A DNA stretch of 64,000 nucleotides from Acinonyx jubatus (GCF_027475565.1 NC_069385.1:11659001-11723000); one strand, 5' to 3'; counted from the first letter of the stretch, positions 33,421 through 45,045 are shown. The notes: generated from the sequence alone by a model not told the origin. Made by a program: numbers and translations.

Positions 33421-34795
33421 CTTACGTGAATTCCAAGATTCTTACTGTACCATTACTGCAGCTTCCCTCATGCTCTCCTGCTTCTTCCATCCCTCCTCCC
33501 ACAGGCATTGATCCCAAGAGCACTGCTAGGAAAGCATCCTGAATGCTAAGCTCTCATGATCTGATTTCCAGAGACAGCAGTGTGCGGCCATGGGCGAGCC
33601 CTCATCCGCTGATCACACCATCCATTTGGGATTCTGGGTTAATGCACGTTTCGCTGGTTATGTCCCCAACATCATGCAGCCACAAGTCCTCATCTTCTAT
33701 CCTTGCTTAGGCAAAATAAAACTGCCATACCAACGCCAGCCACCACTCCTTTGCCATTTCTTATTTCTCTGTTTCTTTTTTTTTTTTTTGCTTTTTAATA
33801 TGCATTTTTATTATCATTAAGCTTATTTCCTGATTTGATATATATTTATATATTTGTTTGCACCCACAAGTTTCTTCATGCATAGTTATTCATTTTAACT
33901 TGATTAAATATCCATCATAAATGCATTCTCAGAAATGATAGCCCCTCTTTAAATTAGTTGAAACTTACAGAATACATTATTATGTTCACTTTTTCCAGAT
34001 GTTCAACACATGCCTAAAAGGAATGCTTAATTTGGAGGAGGTAACATTGTATGTTCATTACATAAAATTTGTTTACTATACACACACACACACACACATA
34101 CTATATATATATGTACATATATACATATATATATTAAGTGATATATTTATAAAATATATAATATACACTAAATACATACGTATTTTTCATAATTCATATC
34201 CTGATTTTTTGTAAGCTTGATCTAACAACCATTGAATAGTATGTTAAAATGCCATTTCTTATTTCTTACCTGCACTGGAGAATATTTCATTTTGTCTCAT
34301 AAATGTGGCTTTGCATTAAAGGAATGTTTTCTATGTTGAATCTGTTATTTCTAGGTGTTTTGTAGCAATGGGGTTTTTAAAAATTGTACAGATCACTGCA
34401 GTGTCAGAGCAGATTGGCACAAGTGTTTCGGATGGGGTGGCTCAATAAAATGGTTATTGTTGTCATTGATGATCACTATTGTTATATCTGTGAAAATGAC
34501 AATTTGCATCTTCTTCCTTTCCCTATTTCGTGGGCGTTTTAAGTTCTTGCCTCTATCTTTGCCACTTTGTCGTGATTTTTGGATGCACTGGCCCCCCCGG
34601 TCAGCAAAGCCCTTTCAGTCCCAGGAGATGTGCTCCTCGGATTGTGCGATCTTCCTCAGGTCCCTGAGGGCACAGTATTTGCCCCTTCAGCCCAGTCAGA
34701 CTCAGGGTAGTCAACCTACCTCACCTTTCTGAAAGCAGAGGAAACACTATTAATAACTTTCTAAGGAATATTAATACCCAAAGACAGAAAACACA
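33421..34795. other. Unassigned AT-rich DNA with CA/TA simple sequence
   Basis: (CA)n at 34081-34098 followed by TA-rich sequence to about 34175. A 125-codon plus-strand frame (34355-34732) has no motif support. Diverged LINE sequence is possible but not shown. Confidence 0.4.
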
Positions 34796-34799
34796 CCTT

Positions 34800-35285
34800 A
34801 AATTTCAGTATTACTGAGGTACGATTGGCCCACGATAAAATGCACCCATTTTAATTGTACTTAATGTGCTTTGACAAACTTATACATGCACGTGACCACC
34901 AAACACAGCAAGGTGTAGGACATTTTCATCGCTCTGAAAAAGGTCTTTGTGGTCAATGCTTCCAAACCGATGGCTACAGGCAACCACTGGTATGTTTCCT
35001 GCCAGCATAGCTTACATGTATTTTTCTGACCCATTCTACCAGTGAAATCATACCAAATGTATACTTTTGAGTCGGGCTTCCCTCAGTCAGCAATGTTCGG
35101 AGATCATCCCATGTTGTGCGTATGGGTGGCTTATTCCTTTTTGTTGTTGAGTACGTTTTCATTGCCTGGATGCCCTACAATTTGTGCCTTCATTCACCAG
35201 TTGATGGACATTTGGGTTATTTCCAATTTGGGTTATTATGAATAAAGCCGCTATAAATGCTTTAAGGTACACGGCTTTAGATTTC
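34800..35285 (-). mobile_element. LINE-1 3' UTR, antisense
   Basis: 'attactgaggtacgattggc' (34810), 'aggcaaccactggtatgttt' (34978), 'gtgaaatcataccaaatgta' (35042), 'catcccatgttgtgcgtatg' (35106), 'gttgatggacatttgggtta' (35200) and 'taaagccgctataaatgc' (35245) give the full antisense order of an L1MB/L1MC-type 3' end. Confidence 0.85.
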
Positions 35286-36204
35286 CCCACGAGCTCTCCT
35301 TTTGTCTATTCCAAAAGATTTGGGGTCTCAAAGCTCTTATGCTCTCAGGTCTCGTAAGATATTTCTGAGATAAGATAAATTGGACATTAGAACATCATTG
35401 GATTCTCTTTTCTCTAAGAATAAATATCTAAGCCACATGGTAGAAGACTGGAAAAAAACCCACAAAAACATGAGTTCTTGAGACCTGTAAAAATACTATT
35501 TTGATTATCACCATTATTATTCATAGCTCATTATGTCATTTCTCTACATACCTGATTGTGCATGTATATATGTGATTGGTGCCAGGTGTTTTTAAAACTA
35601 CTTTCCTTTCCATTTCTCTCTCTGATTTTAGTCTTGCCAACATAAATATAATGAAAGCTTTGTTATTCTCGCAAGGTCCTTCTTTTCCACTATGCTCATG
35701 ACTCTTCCTTCTCCTCTCTAAACTGTGTTTAGATGAGGGCTGGACCTTCTGGAGTTCAGGGTTCCTTGTTGGGAGATGGGTGAAGAAGGCCAAGTAAAGT
35801 GGGGAACAGAGAGGGAAAAAAGAGGGAAAAAAGAAGGAAGAGGGAAAAAAGGGGGAAAAAGGCTGGGGAACTGCAGACCGAGGAAAATAACACAATTTAG
35901 AGGACATGGCGAACTTTCTTTCTTGTCGAAGGCAGCAGGCATAGGAAAAATATTATTCAACAGATGCACAAGCATGAAAAAGCAGACAGCAGTCTCCACT
36001 GAGCTATTTTCTTTTTTTTTTTTAATTAAAAATTACTACACAACAACATATACCAGCACAGGGACATCTATGAAATATAATTTAGCTATGGATTGTGACG
36101 GTTAAGTTGAAAGGAGAAGGTGAAAGAGGGTCTTCATCTTTATACTTTTTGGTTTCCCATTTCTCCTCCCTGCTTTGCCATGTAGCTGGATCAGTCATGG
36201 CCAC
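35286..36204. other. Unassigned DNA with a purine tract
   Basis: A nearly all-purine stretch at 35801-35863 (AGGGAAAAA units). Otherwise no repeat or gene recognised. Confidence 0.45.
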
Positions 36205-36347
36205 CATTGTCTGTTTAGAACTTAACATACCATTAAATTGCCTGGGCAATATATCAATGATGAGGTATGGCTTGAGATCCACACACTCGCTCACGAAAAG
36301 CATGACATGGGTCTGGCTGGGTTGAAATGACAGCAGAAGACAAGTGC
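36205..36347. repeat. Copy A of a diverged two-copy segment
   Basis: Shares 'cttaacataccattaaa', 'caatgatgag', 'gcttgagatccacacactcg', 'gaaaagcatgac' and 'gtctgg' in the same order and orientation with 39530-39780. The family is not recognised. It may be an unnamed dispersed repeat or a local duplication. Confidence 0.6.
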
Positions 36348-36390
36348 AGTGGACCCCAAATCCAAGCTTTTCTTTAAATTTCCCTCTTTA

Positions 36391-36635
36391 GGGGCGCCTG
36401 GGTGGCTCAGTCGGTTAAGTGTCCGACTTTGGCTCAGGTCACCATCTCACGGTTCGTGAGTTTGAGCCCCACATCAGGCTCTGTGCTGACAGCTCAGAGC
36501 CTGGAGCCTGCTTCGAATTCTACGGCTCCCTCTCTCTCTCTCTCCTTTCCCTGCTCACATACTGTCTATCTCTCTCAAAAATAAATAAACATTAAAAAAA
36601 AACACATTTGTTAAAAAATAAATAAATAAATAAAT
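36391..36635 (+). mobile_element. Young felid CanSINE
   Basis: Full head 'ggggcgcctgggtggctcag' and intact middle, with an A tail that has grown into (AAAT)n at its end. 'aaatttccctcttta' is duplicated exactly (36376-36390 and 36636-36650), indicating a recent, lineage-specific insertion. Confidence 0.97.
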
Positions 36636-36784
36636 AAATTTCCCTCTTTATTGTTAGGTCTGCACCATTGACAACCTTGATCACCCTCCTTCTTAACAGC
36701 TTCTTCCTCCTTGACTTCCAAATTATTTCCTTACCTTAGGTGGCTGGTTGAGACACGGCCCTTGAAAGTTAGTCATTTCCTATT

Positions 36785-37007
36785 TCCTAGAACCTGGAAT
36801 GTAACCTTATATGGGGAAAACGTACACATATACATAGGTACATAAATACGAATATATACTTATATATACCTAGTAAGAGCAAAAAAAATACAAGAATTTT
36901 TGAAGACGCAAGTACGTTAAAATCTTGAGATAGATTTTCCTGGATTATCCGGGGGAGCCCTAAAATACAGTCACAAGCATCCTTATGAGAGAGACAAAAG
37001 GAAGACC

Positions 37008-37044
<37 letters not shown>

Positions 37045-37345
37045 ACGGAAGAGAAGGTGGTGGGAAGACACAGCAAAGAGATATTTGAAGATATTGATCT
37101 TGAGATTGGAACGACACACCCACAAACCAATGAATGCCAACAGCCTCCAGACACGGAGAGAGACAAGGAAGGAGTTCTTAGAGCTTCCAGAAGGAATGTT
37201 GCCCTGATGACATCTTGATTTCAGTCCCGTGATAATGATTTGGGGTCTCTGGCCTGTAGAGCTGAGAGAATATAGTTCTATCGGAGTAACCCAGTTTGTA
37301 GCATTTTGTTACAGGAGCCACAGAAACCTAGTCCACACTCTGGCG
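36785..37345 (+). mobile_element. LTR-like dispersed repeat (MaLR-like), copy 1
   Basis: 'acctggaatgtaaccttata' (36792), 'attttcctggattatccggg' (36933), 'ccttatgagagagacaaaag' (36980), 'ccttgat'-like 'catcttgatttcagtcc' (37211) and 'gtagcattttgttacaggag' (37298) follow a common mammalian pattern ending in 'tggtactttgttacggcagcc'. An AT-rich insert (about 36818-36895) and a (CA)n run (37010-37042) interrupt it. Solitary, non-coding. I believe it is LTR-type, but the subfamily is not certain. Confidence 0.55.
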
Positions 37346-37375
37346 GTTTCTTCTCTGCTTTGCCCCCACCCCTTT

Positions 37376-37443
37376 CCCTCTTTTTAGGATATCCAAACAA
37401 CACCCCCATCCCTCTTTTTAGGATATCCAAATAACATCCAGAA
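37376..37443. repeat. 34-bp direct tandem duplication
   Basis: 'ccctctttttaggatatcc' begins at 37376 and again at 37410. The two 34-bp units are nearly identical over the first 29 bases. Confidence 0.85.
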
Positions 37444-39269
37444 TTTAAACTTCCAATCTCATCTGACTTCTCTTGTGAACTCCTTTCTTGAGTGCTTGCA
37501 TCTCCTTCTGTGAATCCTCTGGGTTTGTAAATCAGTATTTCTGGTCTCAGCTTTGCAACTGCCACTCGACCAGCCTGAGGATTTTCCACATGCTAAACCC
37601 TCTGCTCGCTGTTTCCATCCAGCTAATCGGATGTGAGGGGCCTTAATACATGTGGCACGGAAGATTTCGGTGGGTAAATTACCTTGAGACTTGCTGGCTT
37701 AAACAAAGTGAAAGAATGCTAGTCCCTTACCAGGAGGCTTCTCCGCTGACGTGTTCTGAGATACTTCTCGGGAAACGGCTGCTGAAGTGGTGATTTAATT
37801 GTAGATGAAACTCAATTCCTCGTCTGGAAGCTCCCGCACCCACAGGTTTGGCCTAGAGAAGGCCTGCTTTTCTCCTTCTGCTCAAGCAGCTCCCCTTCTA
37901 ACCGTGATGCCTGTGAGCCCTGTTGGCCCATGACAGCCACCTACAGGGGACCTTCATTCTCCTCTTGCCACACTCTGTGCTTCGCTTAGAGTCCAGCTTG
38001 TGACGCGCTTGTGGGTTGAGAGACATACACGATTTCCTTCTTTTGTCCCTTTGTGGTATACAGGGTATAATGGAGTCCAGAGTGAGAACACAGAGAGTCC
38101 AGATTTGAAAGTAATAATGGCCATCTTATACACTTCAGGTCTCCAGAGAAAGAATGATAAGCTACTGTGCCTTTAAAACCCAAACACACACAGTTGTGAA
38201 AAATGTGGTTAGCCAAGTAACCCCAGGAAAGGTAATGAAAGATAGATTTGGGGAGAAATTGGGAACTGGAACTCAGGTCCACGTAGGGAGGCCATCTGCC
38301 TCTCCCCAGACTTCCTCAGCCTCACAGCCCTTGGCCGAAGGCCTCCAGCAACTGTGAGCCTTCCCGGGGGACTCGTAAGCACCTTCCCCTGAGCAAATTT
38401 ACCATGTTCAAGCCCAGCCGCCTGCTGGCTGAGTGTATTCTCCATGCTCCATGGTATTCTTGGCTGTCCCGGACCTCACCACGATGGTGTCTAACCCAGG
38501 GTCCTTGCGCCCCTCAGCCCTCCGAAATAGCACCCGGACTCTTGAGCTATTTTCAATATTTCAAAAATCAGTGGTTCTCTGCAGTAAGGCTGCGATTATT
38601 CACCATGACGTCACCATTTTGGGGGGTGGGGGAGGAGTCATTTTAAATCAGTTGTACTAATATAAGTCAGTCTGTGACGATGACCAACTCCAGTTGGCAA
38701 TTCTGCACGCCGTCGGTGAACACGAATGATGAAGCAAATTAATCAGCAAGCAAGAGATGTGTGGTGAGTAGACAAAAATTTGTGAAAATATGCACCCAAC
38801 TGAGAAAAGTAATAAAGGTAGCCCTCAGTGGGGAAGGAAATGGGGAATTCCGCTGTAAATCTTTCCCGGACAACTTCTTTCTCAACCTGATTACTCACTT
38901 TACATTGTCTTATTTTTTTTTTTCTCCCTTTCTTAAAGATTATTCTGCCATCTACCCTCTGCCCCCCTACCCTTCTTTACCCTACAATACGTACCCAGCA
39001 AATGACTCACAGCATTGTTCTCTAGTCCTTAAACTGATGACGTGAAAAGTATGGTTCTTAGGTTACAAATGTGACTCCGTTTACACAAGCATAACGTGGG
39101 AAGCAATGTGCCTTGTGTAGCATAGCTCACCCCTTCGAGTCTTGTGTGACCACCGCTCCCCCACACCCAACTGAGAGCCTCTTAGTTGCTATTACCAGGG
39201 GCACGGACCTTGTTCCTTTTCTTTCTTTCAGGTTCCCTGGACATTCTGAACACACGGTATTCAAGCATT
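37444..39269. other. Single-copy DNA, nothing recognised
   Basis: No exon or repeat recognised. A short-loop G-rich run (GGGGGG-T-GGGGG) lies at 38621-38632. The open frames are short and overlap. Confidence 0.45.
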
Positions 39270-39284
39270 TCTCGCACGGATTTA

Positions 39285-39513
39285 TTTATTTTTTTTAATT
39301 TATTTTAATGTTTTTATTTATTTTTGAGACAGAGAGAGACAGAGCATGAACGGGGGAGGGGCAGAGAGAGAGAGGGAGACACAGAATCGGAAGCAGGCTC
39401 CAGGCTCTGAGCCATCAGCCCAGAGCCCGACGCGGGGCTCGAACTCACGGACCGCGAGATCGTGACCTGAGCCGAAGTCGGACGCTTAACCGACTGAGCC
39501 ACCCAGGCGCCCC
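39285..39513 (-). mobile_element. Very young felid CanSINE, CpG-intact
   Basis: Reverse copy with a near-consensus head (complement of 'gccacccaggcgcccc'), B box ('gcggggctcgaactcacgg') and about fifteen CpGs still present. Target-site duplication 'tctcgcacggattta' is exact (39270-39284 and 39514-39528). CpGs decay quickly when methylated, so this is the most recent insertion in the window. Confidence 0.97.
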
Positions 39514-39529
39514 TCTCGCACGGATTTAA

Positions 39530-39780
39530 AGTGGTCTGTACAAAACTTAACGTACCGTGAAATAAACCCGGGCGATTAGTTATTACTTTTTTAAGTAGGC
39601 TCCACGTCCAATGTGGGGCTCGACCTCACGACGCCGCGATTAAAAGTCACATGCTCCACCGACCGCTCAGTCAGGTGCCCCAATCCGGGCATTTCATAAA
39701 TGATGACGATGGGGCTTGATATCCACACACTCGTGAAAAGCTTGACTTTTGTCTGGGTGGCTTGAAAAGGCAAGAGGACA
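39530..39780. repeat. Copy B of the two-copy segment, split by a short SINE
   Basis: 'gtctgtacaaaacttaacgt' (39533) to 'cccgggcg' aligns with the 5' part of copy A. After the SINE at 39587-39681, 'ataaatgatgacgatggggc' (39696), 'atatccacacactcgtgaaa' (39719) and 'gcttgac' align with the rest. Same orientation as copy A, about 3.4 kb apart. Confidence 0.6.
39587..39681 (-). mobile_element. Short CanSINE-related tRNA-type SINE
   Basis: Reverse copy of a roughly 95-bp element: 'gctcagtcaggtgcccc' is the complement of the head, 'ggggctcgacctcacgac' the B box, 'agtaggctccacgtcc' the 3' end. It lacks the long middle and CT block, resembling the shorter carnivore tRNA-SINE variants. Confidence 0.8.
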
Positions 39781-39781
39781 C

Positions 39782-42035
39782 AAACGCCCTTGTTCCTGTG
39801 TCAATGTGGGGGTAATTTGGCCGTCTATGCCTCAGACGGCCCAGAAGCTTTCCCAAGCCCTCAGAGCAGCCAGATGGGACAGGAGGAAGGGGTGACAAGG
39901 CGGGAGGGGTAGAGTGGGTCACCTCTGCAGCCTGTCGCAGGGCCTCTGCGTGGTGAGCTGGTGGCATTTTCAACCTACTTGCAGGTTCCAGGAAACCCAA
40001 CCTGAAGCTGGTGTGAGCTTGGCCATTGTTTCCCAGCTTCCGACGGCACTGCCTTGAGCCCGCGGCCTCGCGCGATCAGACATGGCACGCATTTTCCAGG
40101 TCACACGAGGAACATAATACGCTAATGACAAGCGAAATGAAAGAAAAATTTTGCCTGGGAGTCACCATGGCCAGCAATGGCCATTTTCCTTTCTTCACGT
40201 TCTGGGTTCTCTTACCAAATGAGTGCATTTTTATGTGGTTGTAACTGTAATGGAGACATAGTTCCATCTTCTGATTTACATTTAATTTTCTCACAACCGT
40301 TTTTCTAGGTCGTTACTGTGGCTCACCGCTTTGCAACCCCAGCGCGGACTTGGCCATTAGCTTTGTCCTTTCCCTGGGGGAGGGCAGGCCAGGGCTTTCC
40401 CACCGCCCTCAGGCTGGGTTCTTGGCGGGGGCTCATTTTGCCACGAGGGCTGAGGATTCGGAAAAGAGGGCCCTTAAAATGGCAGGGAAAGATCAATGTT
40501 TTCCATTTTCTTTCCAGAACAGGCCCTGGGGCGGGGGATGGGGGAGACGTGCCGGGATTTTAGTTCATGGGTTTGGTGAGGAAATGAGTAAGATGGAGAC
40601 CAGAGCTGGGAATGACTCTCTCAGTCACCAGACATGGGCCTCCAAAGCGCAGTGGCCTCACCATAGGGCCAAGAAGAACGTCTGTGTGGCCAGTCTGTGC
40701 AGCTGGGCCCAGGGGCACATATTTAGACTCAGGCTAAATCTGGTCCGTGGAGAAGCCAAGAGCCCCTGGTAGGCACTTAGGGCTGACAGAGTTGATGGAA
40801 GCTTGGGAATCACGCTAGTATTCATTTATTTACCTTAATTTTAGTTTATACTGTATGGGCCATTTGAGTTATTTATTTTGGATGCTTCCTCTGCCTCCTT
40901 CCATAAAAGACTTGAGATGGCTTGCCCGAGATACTGCAGATTCCATAAATCTGGCCGGTGTATTAGCATCTGTGTCCCTTGTATTCAGACCTCCGTAGTG
41001 TGGTGTACGGGAGGAGAAGAAGAAACTGGAGAAAGACAAACAAAGCTTAAGGAGGGTTGTAAAACACACCGAAGTAAACAGGTGAGCTTGGCCGCTATTT
41101 CTTAGACAGGGCGCACCAGGAATAAAAAATACACAGCCTACTATTCCTTGGAGGAAATGATGCATGAAATAAATGTTATTAGAGGCCCAGGGGGATGCTT
41201 TCCCTTATTTGTTAATGTACCTCCTGCTGAAAATATGCCAAGGGCTGTCAGCACTGGGCTGCAGAATTATAAGAAGGCTTTCCTCCTGAATCTTCCGGTG
41301 AGTGGAAGGCATACTCTTCTCTGTCTCGCAGAGCCTATACCATAAGGAAAGTCTGTATTCCCTTTTCTTTCCGTATGTTTTTATTCCTCTCCTTCCTGGC
41401 CAACACTTGACAATGGAATGCCTTTCCAGAATGAGTATGACACGTTCCCCCCGACCTTGAACACTTCAAACTCACCTCTAGAGCATTTTTCTTGTCCTGA
41501 ACGAGGAAGCATCATTTTCTTGCTCTCTCAGCTGAGGTTCCTGGGGAGGGAAAAATGAAGGCAGCTGAGGCCATCAAAGTAACAAGGAATGAATTTGAGT
41601 ACTCCCGATCTTGCCTCTCCACGGTGCTGGAGTCTTAGTACGATGCGTGGCTGTCGGGGCGGTGGGGCGGGAATAATCCCACCCAAACACATTTAAGAGA
41701 TCTGGAGTGTGTCTCCTCAGTTTTATGAGTCTAGCAGAGAGGGAAAGGGAGGGAGAAGAGTGAGAAGTGTCGAACACCAGGAATTTGTTCACAGAGCTGA
41801 CAGGTTGTAGCTCGCTGTTACTCTGCCCCTGTCTGATAACACTTTGTATTTAATACTCTCTAATTGTGCTTGGAGTCTCTCTCTTCTTTTCATCTCTCAA
41901 GGTTTTTGCCCAAATATGTCTTCATTTCAGCCCTTCTTTTCCGCCTCACTTGAGATGCTCAATCCTGTGGGTTGGGCAGAAAAGGCAGTTTGCCAAGTCT
42001 AGGGCAAGACTTGTGTCTAGGGGAGTTGATGAGCA
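39782..42035. other. Single-copy DNA, nothing recognised
   Basis: A GC-richer patch lies at 40310-40560 with 81- and 140-codon plus-strand frames but no domain or splice support. No repeat recognised. Confidence 0.45.
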
Positions 42036-42037
42036 CC

Positions 42038-42039
<2 letters not shown>

Positions 42040-42131
<92 letters not shown>
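42040..42131. repeat. (TG)n then (GA)n compound microsatellite
   Basis: (TG)n at about 42040-42068, then (GA)n from about 42074 to 42131. Both are long and nearly pure, so probably length-variable. Confidence 0.95.
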
Positions 42132-42196
42132 CCCTCTAGAAAGCACTTTGGAGCTTGCTTCTTCCATAATGACAGTTTTGATTCCATCATATAGAT

Positions 42197-42375
42197 TTTT
42201 TTTAAGTTTATTTATTTATTTTGAGGGGAGGGGCAGAGAGAGAAAGAATCCCAAGCAGGCTCCGCACTGTCAGTGCAGAACCTGATGCGGGACTCGAACT
42301 GATGAACCATGAGATCATGATCTGAGCTGAAACCAACAGTTGGATGCTTAACCACCTGAGCCACCCAGGTGTCCC
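42197..42375 (-). mobile_element. Felid CanSINE, shortened
   Basis: Reverse copy: 'gagccacccaggtgtccc' head complement, 'gcgggactcgaactgat' B box, GA-rich block shortened, ATTT tail. Duplication 'ccatcatatagat' (42184) and 'ccatcatgtagat' (42376). Confidence 0.92.
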
Positions 42376-42434
42376 CCATCATGTAGATATGTTAATATTC
42401 TAGTAAACTTAGAGTCCAAGGGTCACAATATTGA

Positions 42435-42530
42435 CATAGGCATTCACTCAGTCATTCATCCACTAATTCAACAAATATTTTGTGATCACGGCTGTTACGT
42501 GCGTGATGTGCTTGATTCTCAGTTCTTTTC
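42435..42530 (-). mobile_element. L2 LINE 3' end fragment
   Basis: 'gtcattcatccactaattca' (42452) and 'acaaatattttgtgatcac' (42471) match the L2 end in reverse ('tcattcattcaacaaatatttattgag'). Confidence 0.6.
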
Positions 42531-42744
42531 TCTTGGGTTTGCTGTTTCTGTTCAGGACCGAAAACAGTGCTACACGTACAATAGATAGTCATTGAGTGAT
42601 GACTGGTTGTTCTCAATCTAGTTCTTCCCTCTGCAGCCCAGGAAATGCATAGCCATTATGTTTCATGACCTGAGGTTCTCATGAAGAAAGTGCCCCAGAT
42701 TTTTACAATACGGCAAATTCTAACTACTTATGTATAAATGCCCA

Positions 42745-42900
42745 TTTTGAGGTTGATCAACTTGGATCTGAGTCCTGGATCTGCCACATTTTTGTGTGTG
42801 ACCCTTGGATAGATTCCTTGGCACCTGTGAGTTTCAGTGCTTGCATGTATAATGGCTCAATTCCTACTGTTGTTGTGTTTAATACCATAATATCTGGTCA
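42745..42900 (+). mobile_element. MIR SINE fragment
   Basis: 'gatctgagtcctggatctgc' (42765), 'cacatttttgtgtgtgaccc' (42785) and 'tataatggctcaattcctac' (42848) follow the MIR sense order 'gcctgggttcgaatcccggctctgccac...tgtgtgaccttggg'. Confidence 0.6.
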
Positions 42901-43710
42901 TTTCTTTACCTCCTCCTTCATTTCTCATCATCAGACACCTTGCCACATATTTCCTTTGCCATTTGTAGAGTTAGGTATTTCTCATCCTTAGCCATTGACT
43001 GGTGAGGCACCAGACAGGTATTCAGAAAAACTTATTCATGCATAACATGTGAATCTAATTTTCCGTGAGTCGATAAATAAGGGATTTCTCAATATCTCCT
43101 CCCCACACTTCTGAGTAGTTTCGGTGTCTGGGTATGTAGAAAAAGTGGAAGATCTGTTGGAGAAAGAGCAAGAGATTGGCTTTGTGAGGTTGGGCTATTG
43201 AGAGAAAATATTGTGGAGTCTATTTTTCATATAACAGGAAATTGCTGACCATGTTTGCAATTAATATTCGATTCCCTCTAACTGTTTAAGATTGATTCAA
43301 ATACTTTTAGAGAATAAATTATTTTAGTTCAAAATGATTTTCACAAAAGAAGGTCATGTTCTCAAAAATAGAAATATATTTTTATGGAACAGATGGAATA
43401 TTTGGAAAATCAAGAGTTATGTTTCTGGGAGGTATAGTGCTTTACCTGTTATTTTGGATGCTTCCTTTGGAAGTGTATGTATTGGCTTCAGGTTCAGGGT
43501 ACAGGTTGATTCATCTCTGTGTGTATTCTCACAAGTAGCCAATTGTTTGGACCTAATTTCTGCACCTGAATCTGAAAGCAATTCACCAACTTAAAATCAT
43601 TTTCAACAACCCTTTTACTACGACTTCTTATTCATCTCTTTGCCTTAAGGATGTCTTCTAGTTTTGTGTGCATCCTTCCAATTCATTTTTTGCGCATTTG
43701 TCACTTTTAT
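42901..43710. other. Unassigned DNA
   Basis: No gene or repeat recognised. Two overlapping open frames (60 and 86 codons) lack support. Confidence 0.4.
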
Positions 43711-43714
43711 TTTT

Positions 43715-43943
43715 TGTTATGTCCTTATACCTCAGAGGTTCCCCAAACCCAGCCTTCCATCCGATTTTACAAATAAAGTTTTATTGGAACACCGTCGGGC
43801 CTGCTCATTTACGAATGGTTTATGGCTGCTTTTTACAACAGCAGAGCTGGGTGGCTGAAACAGACCAATATGACCCGCAGAGCTGAAAATATTTACTGTC
43901 TGGCCTTTTATAAAAACAATCTGTCAACTCCTGGAATACAACA
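43715..43943. mobile_element. hAT-type non-autonomous DNA transposon
   Basis: 'acaaataaagttttattgga' (43769), 'tatggctgctttttacaaca' (43820), 'agagctgggtggctgaaaca' (43843), 'gaaaatatttactgtctggc' (43884) and the end 'ctgtcaactcctgg' match the common element whose terminus reads 'caggggtcggcaaac'. hAT-Charlie type; exact family not assigned. Confidence 0.8.
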
Positions 43944-43944
43944 C

Positions 43945-44190
43945 AGTCTCCTATTGATGGATAGTAGTCTGTTTCCAATATGGGGCCTGTATGAAGAGTG
44001 CGTCTCTGAACATTTCTAAGTTGCTCACTGTCTTACGTGTGTGAGGGTCTCTCTACGTTAAATGCTTAAGAGTGGATTTGAATGGGGTTGAGGGTATGAG
44101 CATGTTTTGACTTCATTCCAGTTTGCAAAATTGTATTCCAACCCTCTGTTAGCTTTTTTCAAAGTGTTATGGGTATTATATCCTAATTGC
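43945..44190 (-). mobile_element. LINE-1 3' UTR fragment, antisense
   Basis: 'ctattgatggatagtagtct' (43952), 'gtttccaatatggggcctgt' (43971), 'cagtttgcaaaattgtattcc' (44121) fit the L1 antisense order 'gttgatggacatttgggttgtttcca...ccaaagtggttgtacc'. Confidence 0.55.
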
Positions 44191-44544
44191 CTTTCTTTCT
44201 GAGCAATAATATAACAAGGCATAAATTCTTGGGTCATGCTCTTTTTCCTTAGGAACTTGCTATATATACCTCGCTCTGAATACTGTGGTAGAAAAGTCTG
44301 AAGCTAATTTCTATTATCTTTTTTTTTTTATCTCTCTTGGGTGCCTGATTATTTCACTTATTCATTTGTTTATCTAGCTTGCCTATACTAAAGGAAGATA
44401 CAGGAATCTTTTTCTTTTATTTGAAGCTTACAAATTCAATTCACTTTGTATCCACTGCTGCTGGAACATGTGTTCCTATTCCATATAAGTAACGATACAA
44501 GGCATGGGATGATAACGTATTTCTCCAATTTTCTACTGCCTGTG
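44191..44544. other. Unassigned AT-rich DNA
   Basis: Nothing recognised. Confidence 0.4.
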
Positions 44545-45045
44545 CCAGAAGCCTGAGGGATACCAGCCATACTGGGTCACAAAATTATGTTGAATTACAT
44601 TCTCCCAAAATTCATGGTCTTTCCGGGACCTTAGAATATGACTTTATTAGGAAATAGGGTCATTGTGGGTGTAATTAGTTAAGTTAAGAAGAGGTCATAC
44701 TGGAGGAGGGTGGGCCCTTAGTCCAATATGGCTGGCGTCCTTCTAAGAAGAAGAGTAGAGACACAGAGCCAAACACACATAGAGGAGAGTACTGTATGAA
44801 TACGGAAGCAGAGATTAGATGATACATCACAAGCCAAGGAACTCTAAGGATTGCCAACAACTAGCAGAAGCCAAGAGAGAGGCATCAAACAGGTCCGTCT
44901 CTAGCACCTTCAGAAGGAACCAATCCTTCTGACATGTTGATCCTGGACTTTGAGCCTCCAGAACTGTGAGACGAGAAATTCCTGGTGTTCAAGCCACTCA
45001 GTGTGGTACTTTGCTAGGGCAGCCTGAGCAGATGAGTACAGTCAT
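44545..45045 (+). mobile_element. LTR-like dispersed repeat (MaLR-like), copy 2
   Basis: 'acattctcccaaaattcatg' (44598), 'ttagaatatgactttattag' (44632), 'agttaagaagaggtcatact' (44682), 'cttagtccaatatggctggc' (44717), 'tccagaactgtgag' (44958) and 'gtactttgctagggcagcct' (45006) give a nearly full-length copy. Non-coding; same superfamily as the 36.8- and 48.5-kb copies. Confidence 0.65.

Noticed and set aside
39285..39681. tRNA-like A and B boxes
   Set aside because: They are the promoter-like head of tRNA-derived SINEs; no intact cloverleaf or CCA-type end for a functional tRNA.
42040..42131. Possible CRISPR-like or satellite array
   Set aside because: Repeat units are 2 bp without spacers; simple microsatellite in an animal genome.
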